Assembly: GCA_033002965.1 (NCBI GenBank) | Contig: JAURVB010013957.1 | Span: 62,001-126,000 of the forward strand | Direction: 5' to 3' | DNA length: 64,000 bases | DNA from: Piper betle | Taxonomy: Eukaryota > Streptophyta > Magnoliopsida > Piperales > Piperaceae | In this document: one piece after another, positions 27,601-40,254 of the stretch | Layout: each line of letters begins with the position of its first letter | How positions within the stretch are numbered: the stretch's first letter is position 1 | Notes under the pieces: model-generated | What the model saw: only the letters and a program-made list of their open reading frames with translations | The model's database searches: none | Told to the model about the DNA's origin: nothing | Made by a program: the position numbers and the translations under genes

Positions 27601-28786
27601 CTATATAAAAAGAAGGCTACTTGGGACGGTAAGTATAAATGTGAATCTCACTGCTGATAACTTAATTTTTTGCCATTTATTGTTGAAGATGGATTATGAA
27701 GATATGGTAAAAAAACATTCCTAATGTTAAACCTTTTTAGGAAGTCTGTTTCTACATCATTATCTTGATCATTTTTTGCCTAAGACTTGATATTATCTTC
27801 CTGTAGGAAGACTGGTCTCGGCTAGAGGTGCCATATGGGAGTATTTTTTTAAGCATTCCAACTGTTTGACTCATCTTTGGCTCCTGAAGGACACCTTATT
27901 CTTCACATATTTACCACATCTGCTATTGATGACTGGAAGGTGATGAAATCTTCCGTTTAATAAAATCATGTATGCATAGATTGCCTTTAAGCTGCCATCA
28001 TTGTCATCCATCATTTATTCAGAAAATGGTAACTTAGTGTCACACTGATGCAGGGATTGAATCAGAAAGATTATGAGGCAAAACAAGAACTTGTGGCGGA
28101 TATAATTATAGCAAGACTTGAAAAGAAGCTTTTTCCAGGTCTTAAAAATCCCATAGTGTTCAAAGAGGTATGCTTGTTTGGTGTTTACAGTGCCTTAAGA
28201 GAATGTGTTTAGCCATCATCTTACTTTTAAGGTGCTATGAAGATCACATTCTAATATTGAGAGACTCAGAACTGTATAATTTAGGTTGAACTTGTATACT
28301 CTTCATTTGGTTTCTGTATTTGACATTGGTTTATAATTTGTAAATCAACCATTGTAGGTAGAGACACCCAAAACTCACCGAAGATTTTTAGCACGGGATA
28401 GTGGAACATATGGTCCTATGCTGCGTGGAATTCCTAAAGGACTGCTTGGAATGCCATTTAATACAACTGTATGTTGTTTTGATCTGATACAACTTGGAAT
28501 TAAATTATGGTTTACCATTTAGAATCTTGTTGGAATTATACGATCGATCTTAACTTGCAGGGCATAGACAGTTTGTAGCCGTGGCTTTCTCTGGCTTCAT
28601 GTGTGCTCATTGGGTAGCTGCTGATGTTGGTAGGCAAAATGGAATTTGTAAGCACATAGGCACTTTAACACAATGAATTCCCCAAAGCATAAGGTGATTT
28701 TTTACCTTTCAGGTCTTGAGCAGAAGTCCCCTATGTTAGATACTGTACTACTGCATTTGCTTCATTGGCTGAGGAGTCTTGCATGA
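24613..28786 (+). pseudogene. CRTISO: Carotenoid isomerase (CRTISO) unprocessed pseudogene
   Basis: Intact CRTISO is a plastid FAD-dependent enzyme converting prolycopene to all-trans-lycopene. All exons are recognisable: 24613-24978, 25800-26003, 26083-26182, 26657-26739, 26813-26869, about 26932-27071, 27156-27234, 27409-27556, 27807-27939, 28054-28167, 28358-28468, 28561-28629, 28713-28786. The frame is broken many times. In exon 1 the dinucleotide-binding motif VVGSGMGGLVAAT is followed by a 1-base loss; frame returns about 17 codons later with loss of the GGSSG segment. Exon 2 has TAA at 25806-25808. The donor after DAE (26739) is not GT. Exon 6 has lost about 2 bases after LAEG (near 27001) and its 5' edge is rearranged. 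Exon 8 is shifted near 27513 and exon 9 near 27868. Exon 12 lacks about 14 codons around the conserved CVGDSCFPGQG. Introns are retained, so it is a decayed gene, not a retrocopy. Confidence 0.92.
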
Positions 28787-29562
28787 AATACACCAATTAT
28801 TTCAGTGGAAGTGATTAAATGGAAAGTTTGCATGGTGACAAGAATAGTTGGTTCTCTAGCACCATATTAGCTTTAGTTTCCGAGTTTTGGAGATTGATAT
28901 ATACTGTTGCTTGAAAAGGGCAAGGGACTGGATCGTTGTTGAGTTGTTGCTGGGAAGCTCATACAGAATTTAGTTTTGAATTTGATACTGTAACAAATGT
29001 TGGCTGATTTTTAATCAATAATTTTATCATCAGGTGTAGAGTTAATCTCTATGTGATGCAGGCAATAGAAGAGTGTAATGAGATCAAATTTACAATAACA
29101 ATGATGTACAAAATCAAATTTCAAAAATATGGTGGTAAATCGTTGCACTGATCAGAACTTATAAACAAGTTAGACATTATGTTCTTATTGTGGCTGGAAA
29201 CAAGCATGCATCAAATTTACCTTTAATTGCACTGCCTGAAAATTTCATTATTCATAAGACTGGCTGCTATTCCAAAACTTAAGGTACTGTTGTCCATTTA
29301 TGGTTCTTCATAAGCTTGCTGTTTACAGAGATACACACCATGCCAGGTGCTACCAAAATGTTGTGCAAGTTTCTTTTACTTGTTAAGATTTGGGCCTTAA
29401 CATGATCTACGTTAAGAATGAGATGGATGTCCCCAACCTCGGTTGGTATACATGATGCTATTTACTACTTGTTAAATGTTCATGGTTGAATAGACTGTTG
29501 AAGAGCCTTTTGGCTTTCTATTTGTAAGCTTGCAGATTGTTACTTCTGGTGTTTCCTACATC
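28787..29562. other. Intergenic between the convergent CRTISO pseudogene and ABCG22-like gene
   Basis: Probably holds the 3' UTRs of both. No further gene or repeat was recognised. Confidence 0.5.
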
Positions 29563-32500
29563 TTAGGATTGAGCCTTCATCCTTCTCAGGGAAAGGTAAG
29601 CCAACAGGCGATAACCGAAAATCATGGCAACCAGAGCACTTATTTCCACCAAGCCATTGTCCAGATTAATGCTGTGAATGATAAATGGAGGAATCCGGCG
29701 ATACTGGACTTTGAGGAGAAGTCGGTAAGAGTGGTAGTTGAATGACAGATATCGAATCCACAAGATAAACACAGGTACTCTCTGCATCATTGAAATCACA
29801 CATATTCACAGTTTTTCATTTTTTCCCCTGTTTGATTCCTTATTCACAATAGGTTATAATGGAGCATAATTAACCAGGATAATCTGTTGTTTCTGATGGT
29901 TTGATTAATTTTTTTATTTCAAATTTGTGTTCACAATGTAGTGTACTTCTCAGTTTAAGATTTTGTTTTGAACATGAGAGCTAAAGAATTGGAAGTTTTT
30001 GTCAGGCTTACCTTAAGGAAGAACCCACCAGCCAACATGAAGGTCATCACAGTTACAGAAGCAAGTGTAGTTGCTTTCTTCACATCTGTGAAAGTAGCTC
30101 CAATTGCCAATCCTAGACCCTGCATCGAATTGTTACAGCTCTTAATTAAGTAAATTATATTCATAAAATGTGAGCATATTTATTATACTTTCTTGTGTAT
30201 ATACCTGTGCTGCAACAATGCTCAGGAAAACTACCAATATGGTCAGGAAGAATGGAGCAACACTTCTATTCAAGTTTGTCATGAAGTAGACGATGACTAG
30301 AAACATAACTGGCAATATCATATCCAGTGGTAAGTCACTTGTTGTCCTTGCTAAGAAGTAAGCACTTAACCTGTATGTGTCTGCTGCTCTCTCTTTGTTT
30401 AGCATCGCCCTTTCTTGTGGAAATGTGAAAATTGCTGTAAATACAGGAAAGAAGCCCCAGAATACGGAAATAAAGAACAGCAAACCTGTCTGTTATTTAC
30501 AGCTGTTAGTCAGAGTATAATTTTCGTATATGAGAGAAATGACTACCCCAAAATAAAGAAATCAATGTAGTTAATTTTTGAGGTGATATTGAAGCTTAAT
30601 GTATCTTCTGAATTTGTTTTATCATATTTTTTATCCTGACAATAATCTGTGCAAGTCAAAGCTGTTTCCTGCCATAGTTTCAATGTTTCAGAATATTCCC
30701 TCTACTGATTTGTGATTTTTTTACGTTGTCTTAATTTGCAATATATGCAAAGACTACATTTTTACCTGATCTTGGAGACCCTTCAAGGTATGGTTGTCAG
30801 AATGCCACCAGAGTAAACCCAAGATAATTGCAGTTGCAAGTACTTGGGTAATTCTCATCCAACTTAAATAATCATGCCTCCTTTCTTTGATTCCTCTTCT
30901 AAATAAAATGCAAAACTGCTCCCACCAACTTGTGGTCCATTCTCGCTTGCATGAAGAAACCTTGAGTTTGATATCATCATCCATGGGGATTGGCATCTGT
31001 AGTATCTTCTTCTCTTTATCTGCAACTCTTGTCTCGTATGCTTCCACCAGATACTGTTTTCAAATGTTTGTTAGCTTTTAAAATGTCAGTTTTATGTAAC
31101 TAAAATGATGCTTTTCTACGTATGCCTTCTGACATTAATTATATGGTTCCATGGTTCTAATAAAAGAGATGTTTCACTTCCAGTATTCTTTATGTTTCTG
31201 TTTCAATTGAGAACGATAGCGTATTTTTTATTTTGGCATTGCAGTTGATAAGGACAATGACATTTACATCCTCAACGTCTGCCGGCGATGGCTTTGCAGG
31301 TGTGGTGTCAGCTTTTGTATTCTCCAATTGGACTCTATCCTCCAACTCGGATGGGACTGATATGTCATTAAGATTGCCACTGGCCAAGTCCAGTAGAAAC
31401 TCTGCTGGGTTCATTGCAATAAGAGGTGCGCAGCCAATTGATGAGAAATAAACCATTGCTTCTGATGCCTTTCCATAATAGAACAGACTCCCTTTGCCAA
31501 GTAGGATCAGCTTATCAAATTTGTAGAAGAGCCGACTGGATGGTTGGTGTATAGTGGTGATAACTGTCTTTCCAGCCTGTAGAGAACAATAGCACTCTTA
31601 ACTTCAAACTGTTAGCAATTTGAGTTGTTGAGTTGATGCATTACTTCATTGCCATAGATCACTGTAAATGAAGTTGTTTGGGCCTACCTCAGCTATGTCA
31701 TGTAGGATCTGAACAATTCTCAAAGCTGTTGTTGAATCCAATCCTGATGTGGGTTCGTCCAGGAAAAGGAGAGAAGGATTGATTATGATCTCATTTCCAA
31801 TGCATACCCTTTTTCTTTCGCCTCCAGAAACTCCTCGCACAAAAGATCCTCCAATCATAGTATCTTGACACCTTTTCAAAGATCAAATGCCACATTAATA
31901 TTTATTATCTACAGGTATATTCTCATACTATACCTTGTCTTTTCATGTAATACAAATAAGATTTGATTACTTATCCAAGCCGAGTTCACAGACAACATCC
32001 ATGGCTCTTTCTTCCTTCTGTTTCTTTTTTAATGTCTTTGGAAGACGAAGCAGGGCTGCATATACCAGAGTTTCTTTCACTGTGAGGTGTGGAAAAAGGA
32101 CATCATCTTGGGTGACAAATCCTATCCTGCCCAGACACTCCAAGTTTTATTAATGCACTCAGAGCAAGCATTCAAAAGGTACTCAATGATGCATAAACAA
32201 AGACATCTATTCGTTTGTTCTTGTAATCTTTACCTTCGCTTTAAAGCTTTTGAGTAAAGCTGGTCATTGTAGGTGATTGATCCTCCGGTCATTCTATTCC
32301 ATAACCTCCCACTGAGAAGATTGAGCAGACTGGTCTTTCCACTACCAGAAGGTCCCATGAGAGCTAGAAGCTCGCCAGGGCTTGCCGAACCAGTGATGCC
32401 ATTCAGGATGTTCTTTTCCACCGTCGTTCTCACACTCTTTGTGGTTACTTTGTATTTGACATTTGTGAACTGGAAAAGCTTCCACCATCAAGAGAAATGA

Positions 32501-33530
32501 AAAAAACAAAGTTCTGCTAATGCAAAGAAGTTTTTTACTTAGAACTGCTGAGCCTTCAGAGTATGGACGTTACTTCTATTCTTACTTCTTGCTTGGATTG
32601 AACAGATTAAACAGCGTGCATTGTCTAATTGGGATGCATTGTGCTCCCTGTCTGTAAAAGGTGGTAGGGATGTGAGTGTGTTGATTTTTTACACGAGAGT
32701 AAGCTTCTTCATTGGTTTCATGATCTATGAACATGGTGAAGTTTTCCCTGCCATGCTTGTATATCAAAATTTGTACATTATTGGTTTCAAGCCCTAAAAA
32801 ATGAAGTCGGAATCCCTAAAAAGCGATGTATTATCGGTTCCAAGCCCTAAAAAAAATGAGGTCAAGAGTTGGAGGTACGTGGGCATTGCGAGGGGGGCGG
32901 AAGGAAATGGGAAATGAGAAATGAGTTCCAGGGTGAAGGGTGGATGCTACTTTCTTAAAAGAAAAGAAAGAGCACGTCATCCCTCGTTGACATTACCTTG
33001 AGATAAATTGGCAAAGTGGGCTCCATCACAATCTTCCTGCGGGTCCCACCCTCCACTTCTTCTTCCGCTGCAAAGAAAATCAACCATTTTCATTAAAAAA
33101 AAAGAAAGCTTTGTACAGGTTGAATTAAAATTTTTTACCATGATCATGAAAAAACCTTTATTTTGAAGACGGAAAACATAGAATGGCCTTCATTTTTTCG
33201 TAGTTTTCACTAATCAAGGTAACCTTCTGATTCAGTCTCAATTGCTTTAATTTTGCTTTGATTTTTGCATTGATTCTTATACTATAATTTGTAAATGTTT
33301 TGTGCTACTTGCTTTGACCTTAAAATAATATTGACAGTCGTACATCTATAACTCTAAATTTAAAGAAAATCCTATATATGTGATTTACTATAAATTTAAG
33401 ATTTGATGAAACAAAAAAAACACACCCTCTATCCCCGATGTCCATGTTTTAGCCAACCATGGCCAAGCAAGCCTAGTCGTGGTGGCTAGGCTAAGTCAGC
33501 CTTGGCTAAAAACGGACAACAAATTATTTA

Positions 33531-33566
<36 letters not shown>

Positions 33567-34313
33567 AAAATAGTGTGCCTATATTGCGGCCGGCCGTCCC
33601 CTGACCAGATTTGGCATGGGCGATTATATCTAGCCACTGACATTGCTAGATTTGGTTGTGTTGCCACATAAAGCTATGCGGTCACAGCCACAAGTAGTAG
33701 GGTTGGCCACTTACGGTTGGATCTAGCTGTCGCCGGCCTAGTTGGGGAAGGGGTTAGGGTTTTCTTTTTTTTTTTTGTTTTTAAAGAATAGATTTGGACA
33801 ACCTTAGTAATTGAACGATCAAAGATCAAATTTTGAGACAGAAATTTATATTTTTTATTTTTTTAAAAAATAATAGATTTGAGCTAGAAAACTTTTGTAT
33901 GGCTCACCCAATTTGCCCTTAATTTTAATGAGTAGTTGATTACCGTTATCTTCGTCACTAAAACTTCTGTGATCGGCAACGTCATCCGGTGGTGCGGTGA
34001 AGCCAGCAAAGGAGAAGGACAAACCAAGGCTGGCGCTGGATGCTCGGCTCAATGCGGCGCCACTGCTCACCTCATCCAGCTCCACCTTCAATTGCGCGCT
34101 CCGCGACTTACGAATATGTTTTCTCCCGCCACCTCCACCGCCGGGAGACAATGCCAGCTTCCCAAAGCTCGGCTTCCTCGACGAGCTCAACCCGCCGCCA
34201 TTATTGTTGCCAGCTTCGGTCAGTCGTCGGCTTGGCGATTTCAGGGAGTCCGTGTCCGGGAGTTGGTCTGATTTCGTCCGAGTCAGTCCACTTGAGTTGA
34301 TTCTGATGTCCAT
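29563..34313 (-). CDS. ABCG22: ABCG22-like half-size ABC transporter (WBC subfamily)
   Basis: Exons in order: 33944-34313, 32997-33067, 32234-32469, 31971-32126, 31688-31871, 31268-31576, 30766-31053, 30205-30489, 30012-30119, 29563-29781; 2226 nt, 741 residues (Arabidopsis ABCG22 is about 750). The N-terminus has [20 protein letters not shown] and [14 protein letters not shown], typical of the ABCG22/ABCG21 group. The ATPase domain has Walker [12 protein letters not shown], the Q-loop VTQDD, signature VSGGERKR and Walker [13 protein letters not shown]; then about six membrane segments with [17 protein letters not shown]. Exon 8 must use the upstream of two AG acceptors to keep frame (DQTGLLFF). 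A 5' UTR intron ends GTAG|GTTATGG at 34317, with a donor near 34980. Half-transporters dimerise at the plasma membrane; Arabidopsis ABCG22 affects stomatal water loss. Substrate is unknown. No frame damage. Confidence 0.93.
33533..33566. repeat. (ATT)n microsatellite in ABCG22-like intron 1
   Basis: About eleven uninterrupted TTA/ATT units. Confidence 0.9.
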
Positions 34314-34980
34314 AACCTACAAGATTATTTTCCAAAAAAAATTTATTTCAATAAATACCCAAAGTGGGTCCCAGTACTAGGATGTTCCCCTGTTGAAACA
34401 AGCTGTACATGGGTTTAAAAAATTCTTATTTTGCAAAAAAATGTACAGAATAAATAAAACCAAATACAAAAAAGGGCAACCTTCAAAGAAAATGAACGGA
34501 GAGAAAAAGAGGGGGTTCTTTTTAACCACAATTGTATGCGAGAAGAGCCAAAGTGAAAAAGATAAACCAACCAGCACATCACACAAAAACTAACATAACA
34601 TGGCATCAAAATATGGTTTACTTGATAGAAGCTGTTTATATATGTGATAAACAAAGCAAATCCACGTCTGCATGTTAAAGATTACTTCTAATTAGACATA
34701 CATTTAAGAGGGTAAAATCTCCAAGAAAGTTGGAAGAAACTCTTTGCCTTCAAAGAAATGCATGAGCAGAAAGATCAATGGCAAAGAAGATATAAAATAC
34801 CATGTTGCTCATTTATAAGATTTAAAATGAGCAAATCGCTTGGTAGAAATTGTTTTGCTCAAACAAACTTAGTTGATGAAACTAGAACCATTTTGGTGCA
34901 GCATGAAAACAAACAAATGGGCAAAACATAGTAAAGATTATCAGAAAGAACTAGAAATTTAGCTCATTTTTCAGCAATAC

Positions 34981-35200
34981 CTTAATTTGCTTTGCCAAGA
35001 ACTTTCTGGGTGTGGTGGGGAAGATGAGGAGCAAAGAGAGAGGAGATTGGGTGCCCTGTGAAGAAGGAAAGATGAGGAAAAAATAAAGGAGGTGACCAAG
35101 TTGGATGTGTCTGATCTGTCTTTGTGCAAGCCTCATAATATAGGTAGTGGAACACCGTAACCCAACCACTTGTTTTCTTTGGTATTACGTGGGTCACTAG
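34981..35200 (-). promoter_or_regulatory. Probable 5' UTR exon and core promoter of the ABCG22-like gene
   Basis: On the minus strand a donor AAG|GTATTG at 34981/34980 pairs with the acceptor just before the ATG, implying a non-coding first exon. A TATA-like CTATATTATG lies near 35137-35147. TTACGTGGGTCA at about 35186 contains an ACGTGG core resembling an abscisic acid response element, consistent with but not proof of ABA control. The CACTA element starts about 200 bases upstream, at 35397. Confidence 0.4.
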
Positions 35201-36371
35201 TAATCTTAAGAATCGGGTCAACCGGCGTCATTTTGAACCGGGCCGTTGGATAATTTCATTTTTTCATAGATTCATAGAAATAAATTTCAATACAACAACA
35301 TATAGATCATTGTTTTTTAGTATACTATATTATGAATTCATACTTAGAAAGAGTAAAATTTAACTAGGTTCCCTTATATATTTTATACATATAAGACACT
35401 AATAGAAAAAGGGGTTTCAATAATAAATAAATTTTGTCAAAGGATCAATCACGGAAAATTAGCCAATTCTTATAACCATGGGATAGCCACTATAAACGGT
35501 AGCAATTAGCATTTTTTATTTTTTTAAATGTGACAAATTAACTATTGCTTCATCACTATTTAACCATGGTTAAATTTAACTATAGGATAGCCACCACAAG
35601 CTGTGGTAGTTGCCGAATTTTTTAAAAAACAAGACCACCACAACGTTGCGGCTGGCAAATTAAATACTGCTTCACCACATTTAAGTGTGGTTTAACTTAA
35701 ATATGGGATAGCCACCGCAACTAGTGACGGTTGCCATTTTTTTTAAAAAAAACCATAGTAACACCATGACAGGACAGCCACCACTTACCACTTAACCATG
35801 GTTAAATTTAACTACGGTGCGGTAACAATATCTAATGTTTTTTAAAAACAATTTCATTTTGGGTGGGAAAATTCCTGCCCATTTCTTCTTCTTCTTCATT
35901 TTTTTTACATTTTTTTAAATGGGCATCGTATTCCAACATGCGACCATCAATGGCCACGTGTGCATGCGGCCTCAAACTGTATGCCACATCGCACACCATT
36001 GCACGATTGGCCGTCTCGCATTGCCTCCCTCGGCTGCCGCACACGCCACTACTTGGCCTCCAGCCACACTGCCGCCCAGCCACTGTGCACCTCCCCGACA
36101 CCAACCCTTGTTGCCACTGCTCTTCCACCACACCCATTGCTTGTATCACTGCCACGTCCTCTACTCCACCACCGTTGATCCACCTTCAGCCACTCCTCTT
36201 CCACCCGTCTGCCACTACTGTAGCTCTAGCACCGTCACCGCTCCTTTGCAATTGCCTAGCCTCCACCTCTCCTCCTCAATAGCCACCGCCCCTCCTCCAG
36301 TACCCACTGTTACACCTCCCAGCTACCGCATGACAGCCGCCCAACCACTGTCCACCTCCCGGACACCTTCT

Positions 36372-37125
36372 TGCTGGGATTTTAATACACAAAATCCCTA
36401 AACTCCATGTTTTGTGTTTTAACAAGGCAAACCAATAAATGATAAAAGATACATGACACACAAATTTAAAGTGGAAACATTCCAATTGAAAGAAAACCAC
36501 AACCAAATACATAAGATGAGTAAAACCACTCCTTAATGAGTGAAACTACTCCCCAATATATGTGGAAAACTCCACATAATGCATGTAGAAAATTCTACCC
36601 AAGTGTGAAAAACTCCACCCCAATAAAAGTAGAAAACTCTATCCAAATGTGGAAAATTCTACCCAAATGACTAACACTACTCCCAATTAAAAACCATAGA
36701 CAAAAGGTAGAGAAAGAAAAGAAATTAACCACTATTGATCTTGTCGAAGAACCCGAAGTCATATCTTCTCCTCACAGCGAACAATTTCTCTTTCTTCTCT
36801 CACATGCACCATCAATGGTGACCTTGTCTAGATCTGCAACCTCACACGTCTTCTGTAAAAGAGAACACTCAATAGAACTTTCCCAAAGAAAACACACCCA
36901 ATACATATGTCTAATCACATATTTTTAAATTAGAGATATGGAACACCTCTTAGAAATAAAGAGCTAACTCTATATGCTACTTCCCGAGTATTGGAATCCT
37001 CACTAATGAGTCTCTTTTCGTATTTCACAAATTCTCATAGAATTCCTTGTACCACTTGGATTATCTTCATTTTATGACTTCCCATGTGATTGAATGCTTT
37101 CTCATAGGAGGGAATATCTCTAACA
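36372..37125 (-). repeat. 3' LTR of the Copia-type element
   Basis: About 754 bp, similar throughout to 40746-41466 with scattered substitutions and small indels; its terminal TGCTGG (plus strand) differs by one base from the other LTR. Confidence 0.9.
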
Positions 37126-37743
37126 ATTCTCCCCTTCCTGACCACGAGAAACACCTTGAAAAACTTCCACTAACATGTGTGTAACTTCTTGCTTCCATCA
37201 ATCACAACACGATCCATCCATAACCAAGGCGCATACAAGCGTAACACACTATCCCATAATAGCTTTGTGCCATCCAAAACAGGGTTGTATATAGCATCCT
37301 ATAACAACTCCAAGATTTTGACACTAGTCACACTTGCAAACAACCAAGGCATACTCAACTTTATTCGATTACAGGTCTTTGACCCACTAGCCTGAAAATG
37401 CTACACCACATTAGCATCAATCGGCCTCACCATCTTCTTGCATTTGACATGACATGTCTCTTGGGCACAATTCCCTTTACGGGTTTTTTCAATAAGCAAC
37501 TATCCACCTTCTAGCTCAAACAGTGCACCCACACTCAAAGCATTACATACTTCAAGCTAAGCTAGCCCTTTTGTTTGAAATAGATCCATCAACCAATAAC
37601 GAAGTTCGGAGATCATGTGTGAGACTCATCTTCACAAATATGCTAATCTTATTGATTGCTAATCTACCCCTAGCCTATGTCAAGGTACAGATCAATCTCC
37701 AAAACACAACAGTGGTCCAATTGAATTCTCATGTAACTCGTTC

Positions 37744-38160
37744 TCATTGATACCCACTATGTCTATTTTTCTTGCACAATGGATCCAATTCATGCTTTGA
37801 TAGACATATATACAAATCTTGGCCGCTACCAGTGTTGTTCTCCTCAAGATCCAGCAGCCTGCTAGTCCAGTGCAAACACCTGGGAGAAGGCCCAAAAATG
37901 ACATTGACATAGGAATACACGCCACAGGAGCAATTCATCAAATACTGTTCCTCACACTCTCCCGCACTCAAATTCAGCTTGGAGGTGGGGAGATCTGGCA
38001 ACTTGATCAGCCCCAACCTTCTGAACCCGTCCCCCTCACTGTACTGGGCGCTGCCCGGTCTCTCGCAACCAACGGACCATTCCATCACTCCACTCCGCTA
38101 GGCTAGTTGGATGGGTGCCAAGCAAACGCTCGCACTCGGGTAGCCTGTTGCGGTTGCTGA
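37744..38160 (-). pseudogene. Captured fragment of an S-domain (G-type lectin) receptor kinase
   Basis: The minus-strand frame contains EGDGFRRLGLIKLPDLPT, then LNLSAGECEEQYLMNCSC, GVYSYVNV and a CLHWTSRLLDLEE segment, then a GQDLYI motif. These match the PAN/apple-like region of S-locus lectin receptor kinases, which follows the EGF-like segment. Upstream, a shifted frame has LLGTHPTSLAEWSDG, corresponding to the pre-PAN region. Frames are broken and no lectin or kinase domain is present. It lies inside the LTR element, in that element's orientation. Confidence 0.8.
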
Positions 38161-38224
38161 CACCATTATGCCCACAGTGGGATTAGAAGTGGCAGGGGAT
38201 CTGAGGCCCGTTCCACACCAGTTC

Positions 38225-39312
38225 TGTGAGATCCCTCAACTTAGTACCACATATAATACCTACCGAGCAAAGATCTTGTTTATAAGTGGGAATGGACTAT
38301 AGATCTTTAACTTGGTTAACCACTTTTAAAGAAATGACTTAGCCCATTATGTGGCACTTTGGGCCGAGTCATTACAAATGGTATCAAAGTAATCTGGTTC
38401 TGTATTAGATGGTGGGCTGGACTACGGACGTTGGTTAAGGCTGCCGGTCACGGGCCAGAGAAGGACGTGTGTTGTGGCTAGCAACAGAGGCTTTGCGTAG
38501 GAATTTCGGGGTAAAAATTTTCTAAGGTGGGTGGATTGTAAGATCCCTCAACTTAGTCCCACATTTAATACCTATCGGGCAAAGATCATGTTTATAAGTG
38601 GGAATATACTATAGAACTTTAACTTGGTTAACTACTTTTAAAGAAATGACTTAGGCTCATTATGTTGCACTTTGGGCCGGGTCGTTACAAATGGTATCAG
38701 AGTAACCTAGTTAGGTGTTAGATGGTGGGTTGGACTACGGAGGTTGGCTAAACTGCCGGTCACGGGTTAGAGAAGGACGTGTGCTAAGGTTAGCAACAAA
38801 GGCTATGTGCAAGAATTTCGGGGACAAAATTCCATAGAGTGGGTGGATTGTGAGATCCTTCAACTTAGTCCCACATCTAATACCTACTGAGCAAAGATCA
38901 TGTTTATAAGTGCGAATGGACTATAGATCTTTAACTTAGTTAACCACTTTTAAAGAAATGACTTAGCCCATTACGTTGCACTTTGAGCCGGGTCGTTACA
39001 AATGATATCAGAGCAACCTGACTCCGTGTTAGAAGGTGGGCTGGACTACGGACGTTGGCTAAGGCTGCCGGTCACGGGCCAAAGAAGGACGTGTGTTGAG
39101 GCTAGCAATGGAGGTTGTGTGTAGGAATTTCGGGGACAAAATTTCCTAAGGTGGGTAGATTGTGAGATCCTTCAACTTAGTCCCACATCTAATACCTATT
39201 AGGCAAAGATCCTGTTTATTAGTGAGAATGGACTATAGCTCTTTAACTTGGTTAGCCACTTTTAAAAAATAACTTAGGTTCATTATGTTGCACTTTGGGC
39301 TGGGTCGTTATA
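38225..39312 (+). mobile_element. Tandem TRIM (miniature LTR retrotransposon) array, LTR-INT x3 plus LTR
   Basis: Four LTRs of 152-153 bp (38225-38376, 38537-38689, 38849-39000, 39161-39312) alternate with three internal segments of about 160 bp, a period of 312. LTRs start TGTGAGATCC or TGTAAGATCC and end GTTACA (last copy GTTATA). Each is followed by AATGGTATCA(A/G)AGT-type primer binding sites for tRNA-Met, and preceded by a purine tract GGTGGGTGGAT. Flanking AGTTC (38220-38224) and AGGTC (39313-39317) are a near-perfect 5-bp duplication. It resembles the Katydid class of TRIMs; it encodes nothing. Confidence 0.88.
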
Positions 39313-39701
39313 AGGTCCCAAACCTCCACCTCTGGCAGCCATGTCCGCTGCTCCAGTATGCCGGACCCATTGAGCTAGAACCTCCATATCAAGGAGAAGT
39401 CAAAGGCGGAGATGGTGAGTGCCATCTTGTCTGCCACTGTGATGATGGCCCATCAAACTTGATGCACCATTGTCGACCCCTTGTCGACCACCATTACGTG
39501 AGGAGGGAAATATTTTAACACATCTCCCCTCCCGACTCATGTGCAATGTTCTGCATCTCCCCTGATTAGAACTTCTAGCACATCTCCCATACTCATACTC
39601 GTATAGAAGAAGCACCTTTGCTAACACCTTCTAATAATCATCTTGAAAAAACACACATGAACCCTTCTTAGAAGATCAAGGTCTGTCGACGGTGCAACCC
39701 G

Positions 39702-40090
39702 CTAGGGAATCCTGTCAATCAGCTCAATGACCTTATGGGCAAACTCCCTTAGCCCTTTGACGACCTGTCCATCTAACGCTTGAATATCTGCATGAACCAC
39801 TTTTGATGCAGTTACCAGCCCATCGGTTCCGCTGAGCTCTGCTCCGCTAGCTTCACAAATCACGACGCTGATCAGGTTGCTAAAGTAGGCATCTAGCACC
39901 GGTGGGTCTACCCGTGTTTGACAGTCACTAGGAAATCCCAAATAAACAGTTTTGTCCACTTGTCCATGGGCCTTTGTAAGACAGACCCAAAAGTATGAAC
40001 AAGGAGCAACTAAAGAAGATGGTCGGGCACCAGTGACGGACATGATCTGGTCATGGAGCCTTTCTATTTGGTCTCAGGTAAGGACAAAGG
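39702..40090 (-). pseudogene. Captured fragment of a BAHD acyltransferase (malonyltransferase-like)
   Basis: The minus strand reads a VWATFVLT segment, a stop, then DQIERLHDQIMSVTGARPSS, YFWVCLTKA, DCQTRVDPPV and AYFSNLISVV, ending in FAHKVIELIDRIP and a stop. Family members read similarly (FxLTRxQIERL, CAYVWVCLxKA, DCRxRLDPPxPxxYFGN), most like anthocyanin/phenolic glucoside malonyltransferases. Neither the HxxxD catalytic motif nor the DFGWG motif is present, so it covers only the middle of the protein. Confidence 0.75.
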
Positions 40091-40254
40091 TAGCCCAGAC
40101 GGTTTGTCCCACTAGGGTGCCCGCATTCCCCGAGTCTCTTAGATCGGCTTGCGTCCCGGCAACAAGCTCCTTCAAGTCCTCCAGAAACCCCATCTTCTCC
40201 TCCTCAAACTCTAACAAAGCTCTCCTTTGTATACAGAGGCCTCCGGTTCAGCCG

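Noticed and set aside
35863..36401. 139- and 160-codon Thr/Pro/His-rich frames
   Set aside because: Low-complexity GC-rich core of the CACTA element; the frames run into the LTR boundary.
38225..39312. CRISPR-like or satellite array
   Set aside because: The 312-base period is explained by LTR and internal domains with primer sites and purine tracts, i.e. a tandem TRIM.
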